64,000 bases of DNA from Phycisphaerae bacterium (GTDB lineage Bacteria > Planctomycetota > Phycisphaerae > SM23-33). Location: NCBI GenBank assembly GCA_009783465.1, contig WRDM01000004.1:35231-99230 (forward strand). Direction: 5' to 3'. This document shows positions 16,658 through 24,125 of the stretch, one piece after another (position 1 is the first letter of the stretch; every line of letters starts with the position of its first letter). A model generated the notes under the pieces. The model was not told where the DNA came from. It saw nothing but the letters and a program-made list of their open reading frames with translations, and searched no databases. The position numbers were made by a program, and so were the translations under genes.

Positions 16658-17016
16658 CCGAAAACCGCCTGGAAGATTATCTTGACCACATGCGACAGGC
16701 CGCGACGGACGTGTGTCGCTTCGTAGAAGGTATGAACAAGGATACCTTCCTTGACGACACGCGAACCCAGCGGGCCGTCATCATGTGCCTCGTCATCCTC
16801 GGCGAAGCCGCCACGAAAATCATCAATCACCACGCCGAATTCGTTGAAGCGCACCCCGACGTGCCGTGGCATAGCATGCGAGGCATGCGCAACCGCGTCG
16901 CCCACGGTTATTTCGACATCAACCTCGACGTGGTGTGGGATACCGTTCAAACGGCACTGCCCGCTCTGCTGAAACAACTTTCCGCATGCAGCGATGACGG
17001 TCCGCTGTTTCCATAA
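16654..17016 (+). CDS. hepT: HepT-like RNase toxin
   Basis: The 120-residue all-helical protein has the HEPN RNase motif RNRVAHGYF (Rx4HxY), where Arg and His are catalytic and Tyr is the site AMPylated by MntA. Family-typical features are the N-terminal YLDHMRQAATDVCRF helix and LGEAATKI. The overlap with mntA and the full length suggest a functional toxin-antitoxin pair. A promoter with a palindrome begins 15 bp after the stop, so the next genes are a separate unit. Confidence 0.92.
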   Translation: MTENRLEDYLDHMRQAATDVCRFVEGMNKDTFLDDTRTQRAVIMCLVILGEAATKIINHHAEFVEAHPDVPWHSMRGMRNRVAHGYFDINLDVVWDTVQTALPALLKQLSACSDDGPLFP

Positions 17017-17030
17017 TGAATGCCAAAAAC

Positions 17031-17063
17031 AACTTGACTTATTTGTCAAGTTTAACTAGAATG
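17031..17063 (+). promoter_or_regulatory. Sigma-70-like promoter overlapping a perfect palindromic operator
   Basis: TTGACT (17034-17039), an 18-bp spacer and TAGAAT (17058-17063) form a good -35/-10 pair. AACTTGAC (17031-17038) and GTCAAGTT (17046-17053) are a perfect inverted repeat with a 7-base spacer lying across the -35 box and spacer. The HTH protein encoded two genes downstream is the obvious candidate to bind it. Confidence 0.8.
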
Positions 17064-17087
17064 TCACATCGAGTGATGCGATAACGT

Positions 17088-17666
17088 ATGCGTACGATGA
17101 AAATCCCCGCGTTTACGAACGACGGCCTGTTGCCGCCTGGCGAGTACGAGGTGTCGTTCGAGGAACTCCGGAAATCCGTGCTGGTCCTCGGGCCAGGCGA
17201 CCTCGGGGAATTTTCGCTCTGGGGTTCCGAGTGGCGTCGGCTGCTGGTGAACAATCTGGAAATCCTGACCCGACAGCTTTGGCAGGTCGGCGTGCGCGAG
17301 GTTTTTGTGGACGGTTCGTTCGCGGAAGACAACAACCACCCCGGCGACATCGACGGGTATTTCGTGTGCGAACCTGGATCGTTACATGAGGACGGCCTTC
17401 AGAAACAATTGAACGCTCTTGATCCGTACAAAATCTGGGAATGGAACAGGGCTTCGAGGACATCGTATCCCGGCTACAAGAAACCCCAGTTGCCCATGTG
17501 GCACCGTTATCGTGTTGAACTGCACCCGTATGTGCCGGAATCAGGGCTTGACTGTGGAATCTATGACGGGAGCGGACGTCGATTGGAGTTTCCCTCTGCG
17601 TTTCGTCAATCGCGAGATGGAAAACCCAAGGGAATCATAAAACTTCGCTACGGAGGTGAGCCATGA
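17088..17666 (+). CDS. DUF6932-like nucleotidyltransferase-fold protein
   Basis: The 192-residue protein begins KIPAFTNDGLLPPGEYEVSFEEL, similar to the N-terminus of DUF6932-type proteins. Its central VREVFVDGSFAEDNNHPGDIDGYF matches the GS...DxD pattern of minimal nucleotidyltransferases. The second half ends in a short conserved-looking segment around PKGIIKLRYG. The ATG at 17088 and the in-frame ATG at 17097 are both possible starts. It is coupled to the next gene by an ATGA overlap, and the pair behaves like a toxin-antitoxin unit; which partner is toxic is not known from sequence. Confidence 0.75.
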   Translation: MRTMKIPAFTNDGLLPPGEYEVSFEELRKSVLVLGPGDLGEFSLWGSEWRRLLVNNLEILTRQLWQVGVREVFVDGSFAEDNNHPGDIDGYFVCEPGSLHEDGLQKQLNALDPYKIWEWNRASRTSYPGYKKPQLPMWHRYRVELHPYVPESGLDCGIYDGSGRRLEFPSAFRQSRDGKPKGIIKLRYGGEP

Positions 17667-18181
17667 TTCACAATGAGACAGAATATCAGCAGGCTGTAGC
17701 CAATCTCGCCCAAAGCCGTGAATATTTCGCGCAGCAACGGGAACGATTGAAGAAGGAAGGTTTTCCCGACGAGGCCATCACAACACTCATTGACTCAGCG
17801 ATGCACTTTCATCTGAATTTACAGTGGGAAGTGGAACATTACGAGCGGATCATGCGAGGGGAGTTCCCGGAGTTGGAGAATCTGCATGGCCTTGGCTTTT
17901 TGCTCATCTCGTTGCGGATTGCTCAGGGGATTTCGCAACGGGAATTGGCCAAACGGTTGGATGTTCACGAGTCGCAGGTGTCGCGCGATGAGCGGAACGA
18001 GTATTTCGGGATCACCGTGGAGCGGGCCGCAAAAATTCTCGACGCCATGAATGTTCGGCTGAAAGTTGTCATGGAGAAGACGACACCTGTGGTTCCCGCA
18101 AAAAGAATTTCTTCACGGGTGCCGTCCGCTTCCGCCCATCGCCGCACGCGGCGACAAAACGGCCGCGCCGCGGCAGGATGA
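17663..18181 (+). CDS. XRE-type HTH protein, putative antitoxin/autoregulator
   Basis: The 172-residue protein has an N-terminal helical part (about residues 1-75) and an HTH_3 domain: LISLRIAQGISQRELAKRLDVHESQVSRDE, followed by RAAKILDAMNVRLKVVMEK. The C-terminal 35 residues are basic and low-complexity. Its excellent Shine-Dalgarno, CGGAGGTGAGCC, lies inside the end of the upstream gene, suggesting it is made in excess, as antitoxins often are. It probably represses the promoter/palindrome at 17031-17063. Confidence 0.85.
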   Translation: MIHNETEYQQAVANLAQSREYFAQQRERLKKEGFPDEAITTLIDSAMHFHLNLQWEVEHYERIMRGEFPELENLHGLGFLLISLRIAQGISQRELAKRLDVHESQVSRDERNEYFGITVERAAKILDAMNVRLKVVMEKTTPVVPAKRISSRVPSASAHRRTRRQNGRAAAG

Positions 18182-18825
18182 TTACACCCATGGCAAACGA
18201 GTGGTATAGAAAGACAACGTGGTCCGACGCCGACCGCGACGATTTCGAGGCGCATCTCAAACGCAGCCGCGGAGCCGCGAATAAATCGCTGTATCTGCTG
18301 ATCCAGGCCGAGCATCTTCAAGACGCCTCTCCGCCGTTATATCGCGAGGCGCTTGCCCTTCTTGAACGCGCGTTGACCGAATGGCGATATGATTCCCAAA
18401 GGGCCGTGGCGTTCCTTCGGAAGGCACAGTGCCTGCTGGAAACCGAAGGATTTGATGCCGCAATTCCTTTTTACAGGCAGTCGCTGGAATTTGAAAAACA
18501 GTATACAACGACCAGGACGATTGCCTGGCGGGAGTTTCCGTGGCAGATCGTGAAACATCGACGAACGGATCTTTACGAAGAGGCATTGAAGTGGCTGGAC
18601 ATCGAACGGGTTGCGTATCCAATCGATCGGTATTGCATGTCTACGGTCTGCGCTATCGTGTGGATGCACCAGGGAGATCCCGTCAACGCAAAAGCAGTCG
18701 CGGCCACGGCATTGAAGGCCGCGGAGATTGCATTTTCCGGTTTACGGTATCATCCGAACCACGGATTGGTTGGCGACATCGAGCCGTGGGCAAAGGCCGA
18801 GCTTGAACGCATCCTCTCCGCATAG
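18178..18825 (+). CDS. Uncharacterised TPR-like protein, third gene of the HTH operon
   Basis: The 215-residue product overlaps the HTH gene by four bases (ATGA); a second start at 18190 (MANEWYRKTTWS) is equally likely. The N-terminal NEWYRKTTWSDADRDDFEAHL is followed by helical hairpins (YREALALLERALTEW, RAVAFLRKAQCLLETEGFDA, YEEALKWLDIERVAYP) that read like irregular TPRs. I recall similar proteins annotated only as hypothetical. Its translational coupling to the nucleotidyltransferase/HTH pair could make it a third component or a passenger. Confidence 0.7.
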   Translation: MITPMANEWYRKTTWSDADRDDFEAHLKRSRGAANKSLYLLIQAEHLQDASPPLYREALALLERALTEWRYDSQRAVAFLRKAQCLLETEGFDAAIPFYRQSLEFEKQYTTTRTIAWREFPWQIVKHRRTDLYEEALKWLDIERVAYPIDRYCMSTVCAIVWMHQGDPVNAKAVAATALKAAEIAFSGLRYHPNHGLVGDIEPWAKAELERILSA

Positions 18826-18837
18826 TACAGTCGTGGC

Positions 18838-20898
18838 ATGCCCTTATTTCGCCCCCCAAAATATTGGCCGCACGTTGCCGCCACGGCGTTACTGGCGGTT
18901 TTCTGGGGGTTGTGTTATGGCAGTCTGTGGGACAAGAGTCCCATGTTTGACGAGCCGACGCATGTTGCCGGCGGGTATAGTTATTGGACCACCGGCGAGT
19001 TTCGGCTGCACACGGAGAACGGGTCGCTGCCGCAGCGGCTTGCGGGCGGGGCGTTGGTTGTGGGCGGCGTCGAGATGGACGTTCGGCGGTCGCCGGGCTG
19101 GCGGGAATCCAACGTGTACGAAGTCAGCCGGCAACTGCTCTACCGCAGCGGCCACGATCAGACGCACCTCATCCGCCTTGCCCGCGCGAGCATGACCACC
19201 GTCGCCGCCCTGCTTGGCCTGGCCGTGTACGTCCTGGCGCTGCGGCGATACGGGCATCGCGGCGCGTTGCTGAGTTTGGCCGCGTTTGCCTTCAGCCCGA
19301 CGTTCCTCGCGTACGGCGGGCTTGCCGTGTCGGACCTCACCGCGTCGCTGATGTTCCTGCTGGCCTCGGTGCTGACGTGGCAGGCGCTACGACGGGCGAC
19401 GTGGACGAGCGTGCTCTCGGCAGGCCTGGCGTGCGGCGGGCTGCTGCTGTCCAAATCCTCCGGGCCTGTGATCCTGGGCGTCATCGCCGTCATGCTCGTC
19501 GTACGGCTGATCAGCCGCGAGGGAATCACCTTCGCCGCGGGCCGGGCGTGGTCGGCGACGCTCCACTCGCGTCCGGGCCGACTGGCGGGCATGATCGCCG
19601 TCCTGTTCGTACAAGCCTTGCTGGCCGTCACGCTCGTGTGGGCGGCCTACGGATTCCGCTACGCCGCCATCCCCGCCCACAGCGGCCCCGGCGAACTCAT
19701 CGAGTCCTGGCAAAGCCTCTCGAAAAACGCGGGCCCCGCAGGCCGCTCGCTCCAACGCGCCGCCGAATACCAACTCCTGCCCGAAGCCTATCTCCACGGC
19801 CTCGCCTACACCATCGCCCACGCCGACAGCCGAATGGGCTTCATGACAGGCCAATACAGCGGCACCGGATGGCGATCCTACTTCCCCTTCTGTTTCGCCG
19901 TGAAAAACCCGTTGAGCTGGTTGGCGCTGCTGGCGACCGCGGCGGTGGCGGCGGTCGTCGCGTGGCGACGAAGCGACAAGCGACAAGTGACAAGCGACAA
20001 GAGCAGGAACGTCCTGTCTTCTACAACAACCGCTTCCCACGAGAGCGACGAAGTAAAACAAACGTCGCCTTCTCTTGTCACTAGTCGCTGGTCGCTTGTC
20101 GCGTCTTCCGTCTACGAAACCACGCCGCTGTGGGCGCTCGTTCTGATCTACGGTCTGACGGCCTGCCTCAGCCACATCAACATCGGGCATCGACACATTC
20201 TGCCGGTGTACGCGCCGCTGGCGGTGTTGATCGGGGCGGCTGCGACGATTCCCTGGCGGCGGTGGCGACTCCTGCCGCTGGCATTGGCTGCCCTGCTGGC
20301 GGCGGAGACGCTCTACTATTTTCCCCATTACGTGCCGTACATGAACCAGTTCGTCGGCGGGCCCGACAACGGCTGGCGGGTGCTGGGCGACAGCTCGCAG
20401 GAATGGGGCGGCGAATTGCCCGCCCTGAAACGATGGGTCGACGCCCGACGCGACCAACGCGGCGACGAGCCCATTTACTACTCGTATTTCGGCAGCGCCC
20501 TGCCGGCCTACTACGACATCGACGCCACGCAACTGTCCTCCTTCTACGACCTGCGAAGCCCGGACGACAAAGCCCTGGCCTCGCTGGGGCCTGGCACGTA
20601 CTGCATCAGCGCGTCGCAACTGATGCTCTGCCGCCCCTGGCCGATGGGGCCATGGAACGACGACTACGAGCGGGCGTACCAGCATCTGCGGTCGCTGGCC
20701 CTTCGCACCCGGAACGAACACCTGCGACACGACCGCCTGCGATTCGCACGCCTCTGCGCGTACCTGCGAACCCACAGCCAGCCCGTCGAAAAAATCAACT
20801 ACTCGTTCCTGGTCTTCGAAATCACGCCATCCCAACTCGACGCCGCCCTCGCAGGCCCCCCGCCGGAATTACGCCCGCGTGTGGACGCGGGGGAATAA
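18838..20898 (+). CDS. PMT/ArnT-like membrane glycosyltransferase with an in-frame repeat insertion
   Basis: The 686-residue protein has about ten TM segments and the acidic motif MFDEPTHVAGG (residues 36-46) in the first periplasmic loop, typical of GT39/GT83 enzymes that use polyprenyl-linked sugars. The periplasmic C-terminal part (from about 500) contains NGWRVLGDSSQEWGGELPAL. Residues of about 378-423 are encoded by a hairpin repeat (19967-20105): a Ser/Lys/Arg/Thr-rich stretch (SDKRQVTSDKSR ... TSRWSLVASS) between two TM segments, without breaking the frame. The donor and acceptor are unknown. The gene starts 13 bp after its neighbour with a weak Shine-Dalgarno. Confidence 0.85.
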   Translation: MPLFRPPKYWPHVAATALLAVFWGLCYGSLWDKSPMFDEPTHVAGGYSYWTTGEFRLHTENGSLPQRLAGGALVVGGVEMDVRRSPGWRESNVYEVSRQLLYRSGHDQTHLIRLARASMTTVAALLGLAVYVLALRRYGHRGALLSLAAFAFSPTFLAYGGLAVSDLTASLMFLLASVLTWQALRRATWTSVLSAGLACGGLLLSKSSGPVILGVIAVMLVVRLISREGITFAAGRAWSATLHSRPGRLAGMIAVLFVQALLAVTLVWAAYGFRYAAIPAHSGPGELIESWQSLSKNAGPAGRSLQRAAEYQLLPEAYLHGLAYTIAHADSRMGFMTGQYSGTGWRSYFPFCFAVKNPLSWLALLATAAVAAVVAWRRSDKRQVTSDKSRNVLSSTTTASHESDEVKQTSPSLVTSRWSLVASSVYETTPLWALVLIYGLTACLSHINIGHRHILPVYAPLAVLIGAAATIPWRRWRLLPLALAALLAAETLYYFPHYVPYMNQFVGGPDNGWRVLGDSSQEWGGELPALKRWVDARRDQRGDEPIYYSYFGSALPAYYDIDATQLSSFYDLRSPDDKALASLGPGTYCISASQLMLCRPWPMGPWNDDYERAYQHLRSLALRTRNEHLRHDRLRFARLCAYLRTHSQPVEKINYSFLVFEITPSQLDAALAGPPPELRPRVDAGE
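19967..20105. repeat. Family F hairpin inside a coding sequence
   Basis: Left arm units GCGACAAGCGACAAGTGACA face right arm GTCACTAGTCGCTGGTCGCT (reverse-complement units of GCGACAAG / GTGACAAG / GCGACTAG). The reading frame of the glycosyltransferase passes through both arms and the loop without a stop. Confidence 0.85.
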
Positions 20899-20916
20899 CC
20901 ACGGTAAAGTAATCTC

Positions 20917-22452
20917 ATGAACTATATTTCCACCCGAGGACGGATCCGACCGTGTGCGTTTCTCGATGCCGTGATGATGGGCCTGGCCGATGACGGCGGG
21001 CTTGTGATTCCCGAAGCCATTCCCGACGTGCGCGATCGCCTGACGGCATGGCGGGAGTTGTCCTACGCCGACCTGGCGCTCGAGATCATTTCGCTCTTCG
21101 CCACCGACGTGCCTCGCGAGGAGTTGCGGCCACTCATCGACAACGCATACGCTGCCGACCGCTGGCCTGGCGGCGTGGCGCCGACGGTGGCCGTCGGCGA
21201 CCTGCACGTGCTGGAACTCTGGCACGGCCCGACGCTGGCGTTCAAGGACGTCGCGCTGCAACTGCTGGGCAACCTCTTCGAATACGTGCTCGCCAGACGG
21301 CCTGGGGAGCGGCTCAACATCCTCGGCGCCACCAGCGGCGACACCGGCTCGGCCGCCATCGCCGGCGTGAGAGGCCGGGCGGGAATCGACATCTTCATGA
21401 TGCACCCGCGTGGCCGAACCAGCCCCATCCAGGCCCGCCAGATGACCACCGTGCTCGACGACAACGTCCACAACATCGCCATTCAGGGCGACTTCGACGA
21501 CTGTCAGCGGATCATGAAAACCCTGGCCGGCGATTTGGCATTCAAACGCCGCCACCGGGTCGGCGCGGTCAACAGCGTCAACTGGGCCCGCGTGCTGGCA
21601 CAGATCGTCTACTACTTCAAATCGGCGTTCGACGTGCAGTCACAACGTAGCACGGGCGTCCCGCCCGTGAGTCGCATGGGCGTCTCGCCCATGCAAAGCC
21701 AGCCAACAGACAAAACGCCCGCATCCCGGCAAAACCATCACGGGCAAGATGCCCGTGAGACTCACGGGCGGGACGCCCGTGCTACGGAGAAGACCGTCAC
21801 CTTCGCCGTGCCGACCGGCAATTTCGGCGACGTCCTCGCCGGCTGGTACGCGATGCAAATGGGCTGCCCCATCAGCAGGCTCATCCTCGCCACCAACGTC
21901 AACGACATCCTCGCGCGATTTTTCGCCACCGGAACATACAGCGCCGGCTCCGTCACGCCAACCTCTTCACCGTCGATGGATATCCAAGTCTCCAGCAACT
22001 TCGAACGATACCTCTACCACCGCGTCGGCGAAGACCCGGCCAGATTGACGACGTTAATGCAAAACTTCGCCGACAACGGCTCGCTGTGCGTGGCCTTGGA
22101 TCGCGACGGCGTGGTGGACCCACAACTCGCCGCCGGCTCCGCCGGCGAACAGGACGTGCTCGCCACCATCACCGACACCTGGCGGGATCACAAGTACCTG
22201 CTGGATCCGCACACCGCCGTCGGCGTCCACGTCGCCCGCCGCCTGCGACGCGACGGTGAAACGGTCGTCTGCCTGGCCACCGCGCACCCGGCCAAGTTCC
22301 CCGCCGCCATCGAGCAGGCCGTCGGCGAAAACCTCGCCCACCACGACCGCCTCGACGCCCTCGCAAACCTGCCCACACGCTGCGCCGACCTGCCAAACGA
22401 TCCACAGGCCGTGCGGATGTTCATCGAAACCACCTTGGAAAGGAAAACATAA
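20917..22452 (+). CDS. thrC: Threonine synthase with an in-frame palindromic insertion
   Basis: A 511-residue PLP enzyme of the type converting O-phosphohomoserine to threonine. It has the N-terminal TRG...F.DA.M.GLA.DGGL motif, the PLP-lysine segment GPTLAFKDVALQLLGNL, LGATSGDTGSAA, VNSVNWAR and VPTGNFGDVLAGW. Between FKSAFDVQ and KTVTFAVPTGNFGD about 46 residues (QRSTGVPPVSRMGV ... DARETHGRDARATE) are encoded by a hairpin repeat at 21647-21785. Other ThrC proteins have a short loop there. All catalytic motifs remain in frame, so the enzyme could be active if the loop is tolerated. The TAA overlaps the next ATG by one base. Confidence 0.93.
   Translation: MNYISTRGRIRPCAFLDAVMMGLADDGGLVIPEAIPDVRDRLTAWRELSYADLALEIISLFATDVPREELRPLIDNAYAADRWPGGVAPTVAVGDLHVLELWHGPTLAFKDVALQLLGNLFEYVLARRPGERLNILGATSGDTGSAAIAGVRGRAGIDIFMMHPRGRTSPIQARQMTTVLDDNVHNIAIQGDFDDCQRIMKTLAGDLAFKRRHRVGAVNSVNWARVLAQIVYYFKSAFDVQSQRSTGVPPVSRMGVSPMQSQPTDKTPASRQNHHGQDARETHGRDARATEKTVTFAVPTGNFGDVLAGWYAMQMGCPISRLILATNVNDILARFFATGTYSAGSVTPTSSPSMDIQVSSNFERYLYHRVGEDPARLTTLMQNFADNGSLCVALDRDGVVDPQLAAGSAGEQDVLATITDTWRDHKYLLDPHTAVGVHVARRLRRDGETVVCLATAHPAKFPAAIEQAVGENLAHHDRLDALANLPTRCADLPNDPQAVRMFIETTLERKT
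21647..21785. repeat. Family G palindromic element inside thrC
   Basis: GTAGCACGGGCGTCCCGCCC at the left end has its exact reverse complement GGGCGGGACGCCCGTGCTAC at the right end, and the match extends to 27 bp. Two smaller hairpins lie inside (GCATGGGCG / CGCCCATGC, and CACGGGC / GCCCGTG). The peptide products STGVPPVS and GRDARAT are familiar from planctomycete/verrucomicrobial genomes, where this element is widespread (memory, not checked). Confidence 0.93.
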
Positions 22453-23087
22453 TGAGCGCGATTCCCCCGGCACGCATGAATGAGTCCTGGCATCACGACA
22501 CCCAACCGATCCGGCCTCGCGCGATGTGGTATTGGATCGCCCTGGTAATGTTTCTCGGCGGCATCGCCATCCTCGTTTCGGGCGTGGCACAGTTTGTCCG
22601 TGTCCTGTCTCAGCCGCCGCTGGCGCGAATCGTCGTGCCCGGCTCGGCGACGGTGCAGCTCGACGCGCCCGGCGAGTATCTGCTCAGCTATTCATTGAGG
22701 GCCGCCACCGAAGGCGTGTCCTCCAATCAGCCGCCAAACACGCCGTCGATCCAAGCCTCCGTCACCGACCTGGCCACGAAGCAGCCCGTGACGCTGACCA
22801 ACAACAACTCGTTTTCGCTCACCAACTCGGACATGGCCGCCATCAGCGTATTCAGCTTCAACGTCAACACCCCAGGCCAATACCAGATCGACATCGCGTA
22901 CGCCGAAACCCCGCCAACCACGCCAACCGAAATCCTTGTCATGTCGCAGAATGTCTTCCAGACGATCATAACATTTTTCAAACACATGGGCCTCTCGCTC
23001 CTGCTGGGCCTGCTCGCCCTCATCATCTTCCTCGTCACCATCATCCGCCGCTCCAGCGCAAAACGCCGACGACTGGCGGGAGGCTGA
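22452..23087 (+). CDS. Two-TM membrane protein, paralogue 1
   Basis: The 211-residue protein has a TM segment near the N-terminus (WYWIALVMFLGGIAILVSGV), an extracytoplasmic beta-type domain starting PPLARIVVPGSATVQLDAPG and ending VNTPGQYQIDIAYAETP, and a second TM segment (GLSLLLGLLALIIFLVTII) followed by a basic tail. It overlaps thrC by one base. A paralogue lies at 23444-24100 with the same architecture. Family unknown to me; the domain could bind a ligand at the cell surface. Confidence 0.8.
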   Translation: MSAIPPARMNESWHHDTQPIRPRAMWYWIALVMFLGGIAILVSGVAQFVRVLSQPPLARIVVPGSATVQLDAPGEYLLSYSLRAATEGVSSNQPPNTPSIQASVTDLATKQPVTLTNNNSFSLTNSDMAAISVFSFNVNTPGQYQIDIAYAETPPTTPTEILVMSQNVFQTIITFFKHMGLSLLLGLLALIIFLVTIIRRSSAKRRRLAGG

Positions 23088-23202
23088 AAAACGTTCTCTA
23101 TATCCTCCGTAACAAACAAACGTGACGGAAGACGATTGAAACATCATCGGTGTGGCAACGAGTGGGTTGGCCTCCCCGGTCTCGTATGTGGAGTGCCGAC
23201 AC

Positions 23203-23265
23203 ACAGCCCCAACGGGGCGTCTGATATAGCCCAGGGTGAGCGGTACGCCGCGAACCCTGGGTTCA
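23203..23265. repeat. Family D repeat, copy D1
   Basis: GCCCCAACGGGGCG followed by GCCCAGGGTGAGCGGTACGC and CGCGAACCCTGG. The CCAGGGTTCGCGG / CCGC...CCCTGG palindrome is the same as at 46632-46694 and 46879-46945. Confidence 0.88.
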
Positions 23266-23284
23266 GGCGTTTCTTCGTTTATAA

Positions 23285-23418
23285 TCGTTCGCACGCGCCA
23301 CGGGCTGGAGTCAAGCACGCATTGTGTACGACGTCCAACAACGCTCCGTTTCGAAAACGGGTGTCGTGGGCCGCCGTGTTCGTGCGATGGCGTGACTCCA
23401 GCCAAGGCGAGAACGAAC
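23285..23418. repeat. Family L inverted repeat
   Basis: CGGGCTGGAGTCA at the left faces TGACTCCAGCC at the right, with partly matching outer bases (CGTTCGC ... GCGAGAACG). With D1 it fills the space between the two paralogous membrane protein genes; no gene is seen in 23088-23443. Confidence 0.7.
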
Positions 23419-23443
23419 GGTCATATGAGAACAAAAAGTAATA

Positions 23444-24100
23444 ATGAAAAACAAAATGTGTAATGTTACTCAAACACATGTGGCCAATTTTCGACCTCGC
23501 GCGACGGGATACTGGATCGCCGGCGTGATGTTACTCGTCGCCGCCGGCAGTGCCGCCTTTGGCTGGTGGCAGTACCATCGGTACGTGAATCGCCCGCCAC
23601 TGGCGCGAATCGTCGTGCCTGGCTCGGCGACGGTGCAACTCGACACGCCCGGCTACTATCGGATCGTTTGCGCGGATATTTTTGCATGCACCACCACGTA
23701 TCCCGATGGAACCGTCAGCCACAGGGATGGCCCCGCGGTGCCGGCGTTGCAGACCACCATCACCAACCTCGCCACGCAACAAGCCGTGCCGATGCACAAG
23801 GCCTCTTCGACGCAGTTCTTCGAGGCCGAACAGATCACGCATACCATGGAGGGCTTCGACATCGACACCCCCGGCCAGTACCAGATCGAGATCGCATACA
23901 AGTCGCCCCCACTGGACCCGCCCCTCGAACTGGCCCTCGTGCGACAACATTTCGATCAAGTGCACACGACGCTCCTGATTTCCCTCGGAATTGCGATGGT
24001 TCTGGGCCTGGTCGCCTTGATCATCGGCCTTGTCACGATCACCCGCCGCGTGAGTGCAAAACGCAGGCGACGGCTGGTATCCTCTATGCCTCTGTGGTAA
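23444..24100 (+). CDS. Two-TM membrane protein, paralogue 2
   Basis: The 218-residue protein repeats the architecture of the 22452 gene: N-terminal TM (GYWIAGVMLLVAAGSAAFGW), the nearly identical PPLARIVVPGSATVQLDTPG motif, DIDTPGQYQIEIAYKSPP, and a second TM (LGIAMVLGLVALIIGLVTI) with a basic RRVSAKRRRR tail. The two therefore arose by duplication, later separated by repeats D1 and L. The last residues (SMPLW then TAA) are encoded by a CCTCTGTGGTAA repeat unit, so the stop codon again comes from a repeat. No clear Shine-Dalgarno is visible. Confidence 0.8.
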   Translation: MKNKMCNVTQTHVANFRPRATGYWIAGVMLLVAAGSAAFGWWQYHRYVNRPPLARIVVPGSATVQLDTPGYYRIVCADIFACTTTYPDGTVSHRDGPAVPALQTTITNLATQQAVPMHKASSTQFFEAEQITHTMEGFDIDTPGQYQIEIAYKSPPLDPPLELALVRQHFDQVHTTLLISLGIAMVLGLVALIIGLVTITRRVSAKRRRRLVSSMPLW

Positions 24101-24125
24101 AAAGACGTTCGAAAGGAAGAAATTC

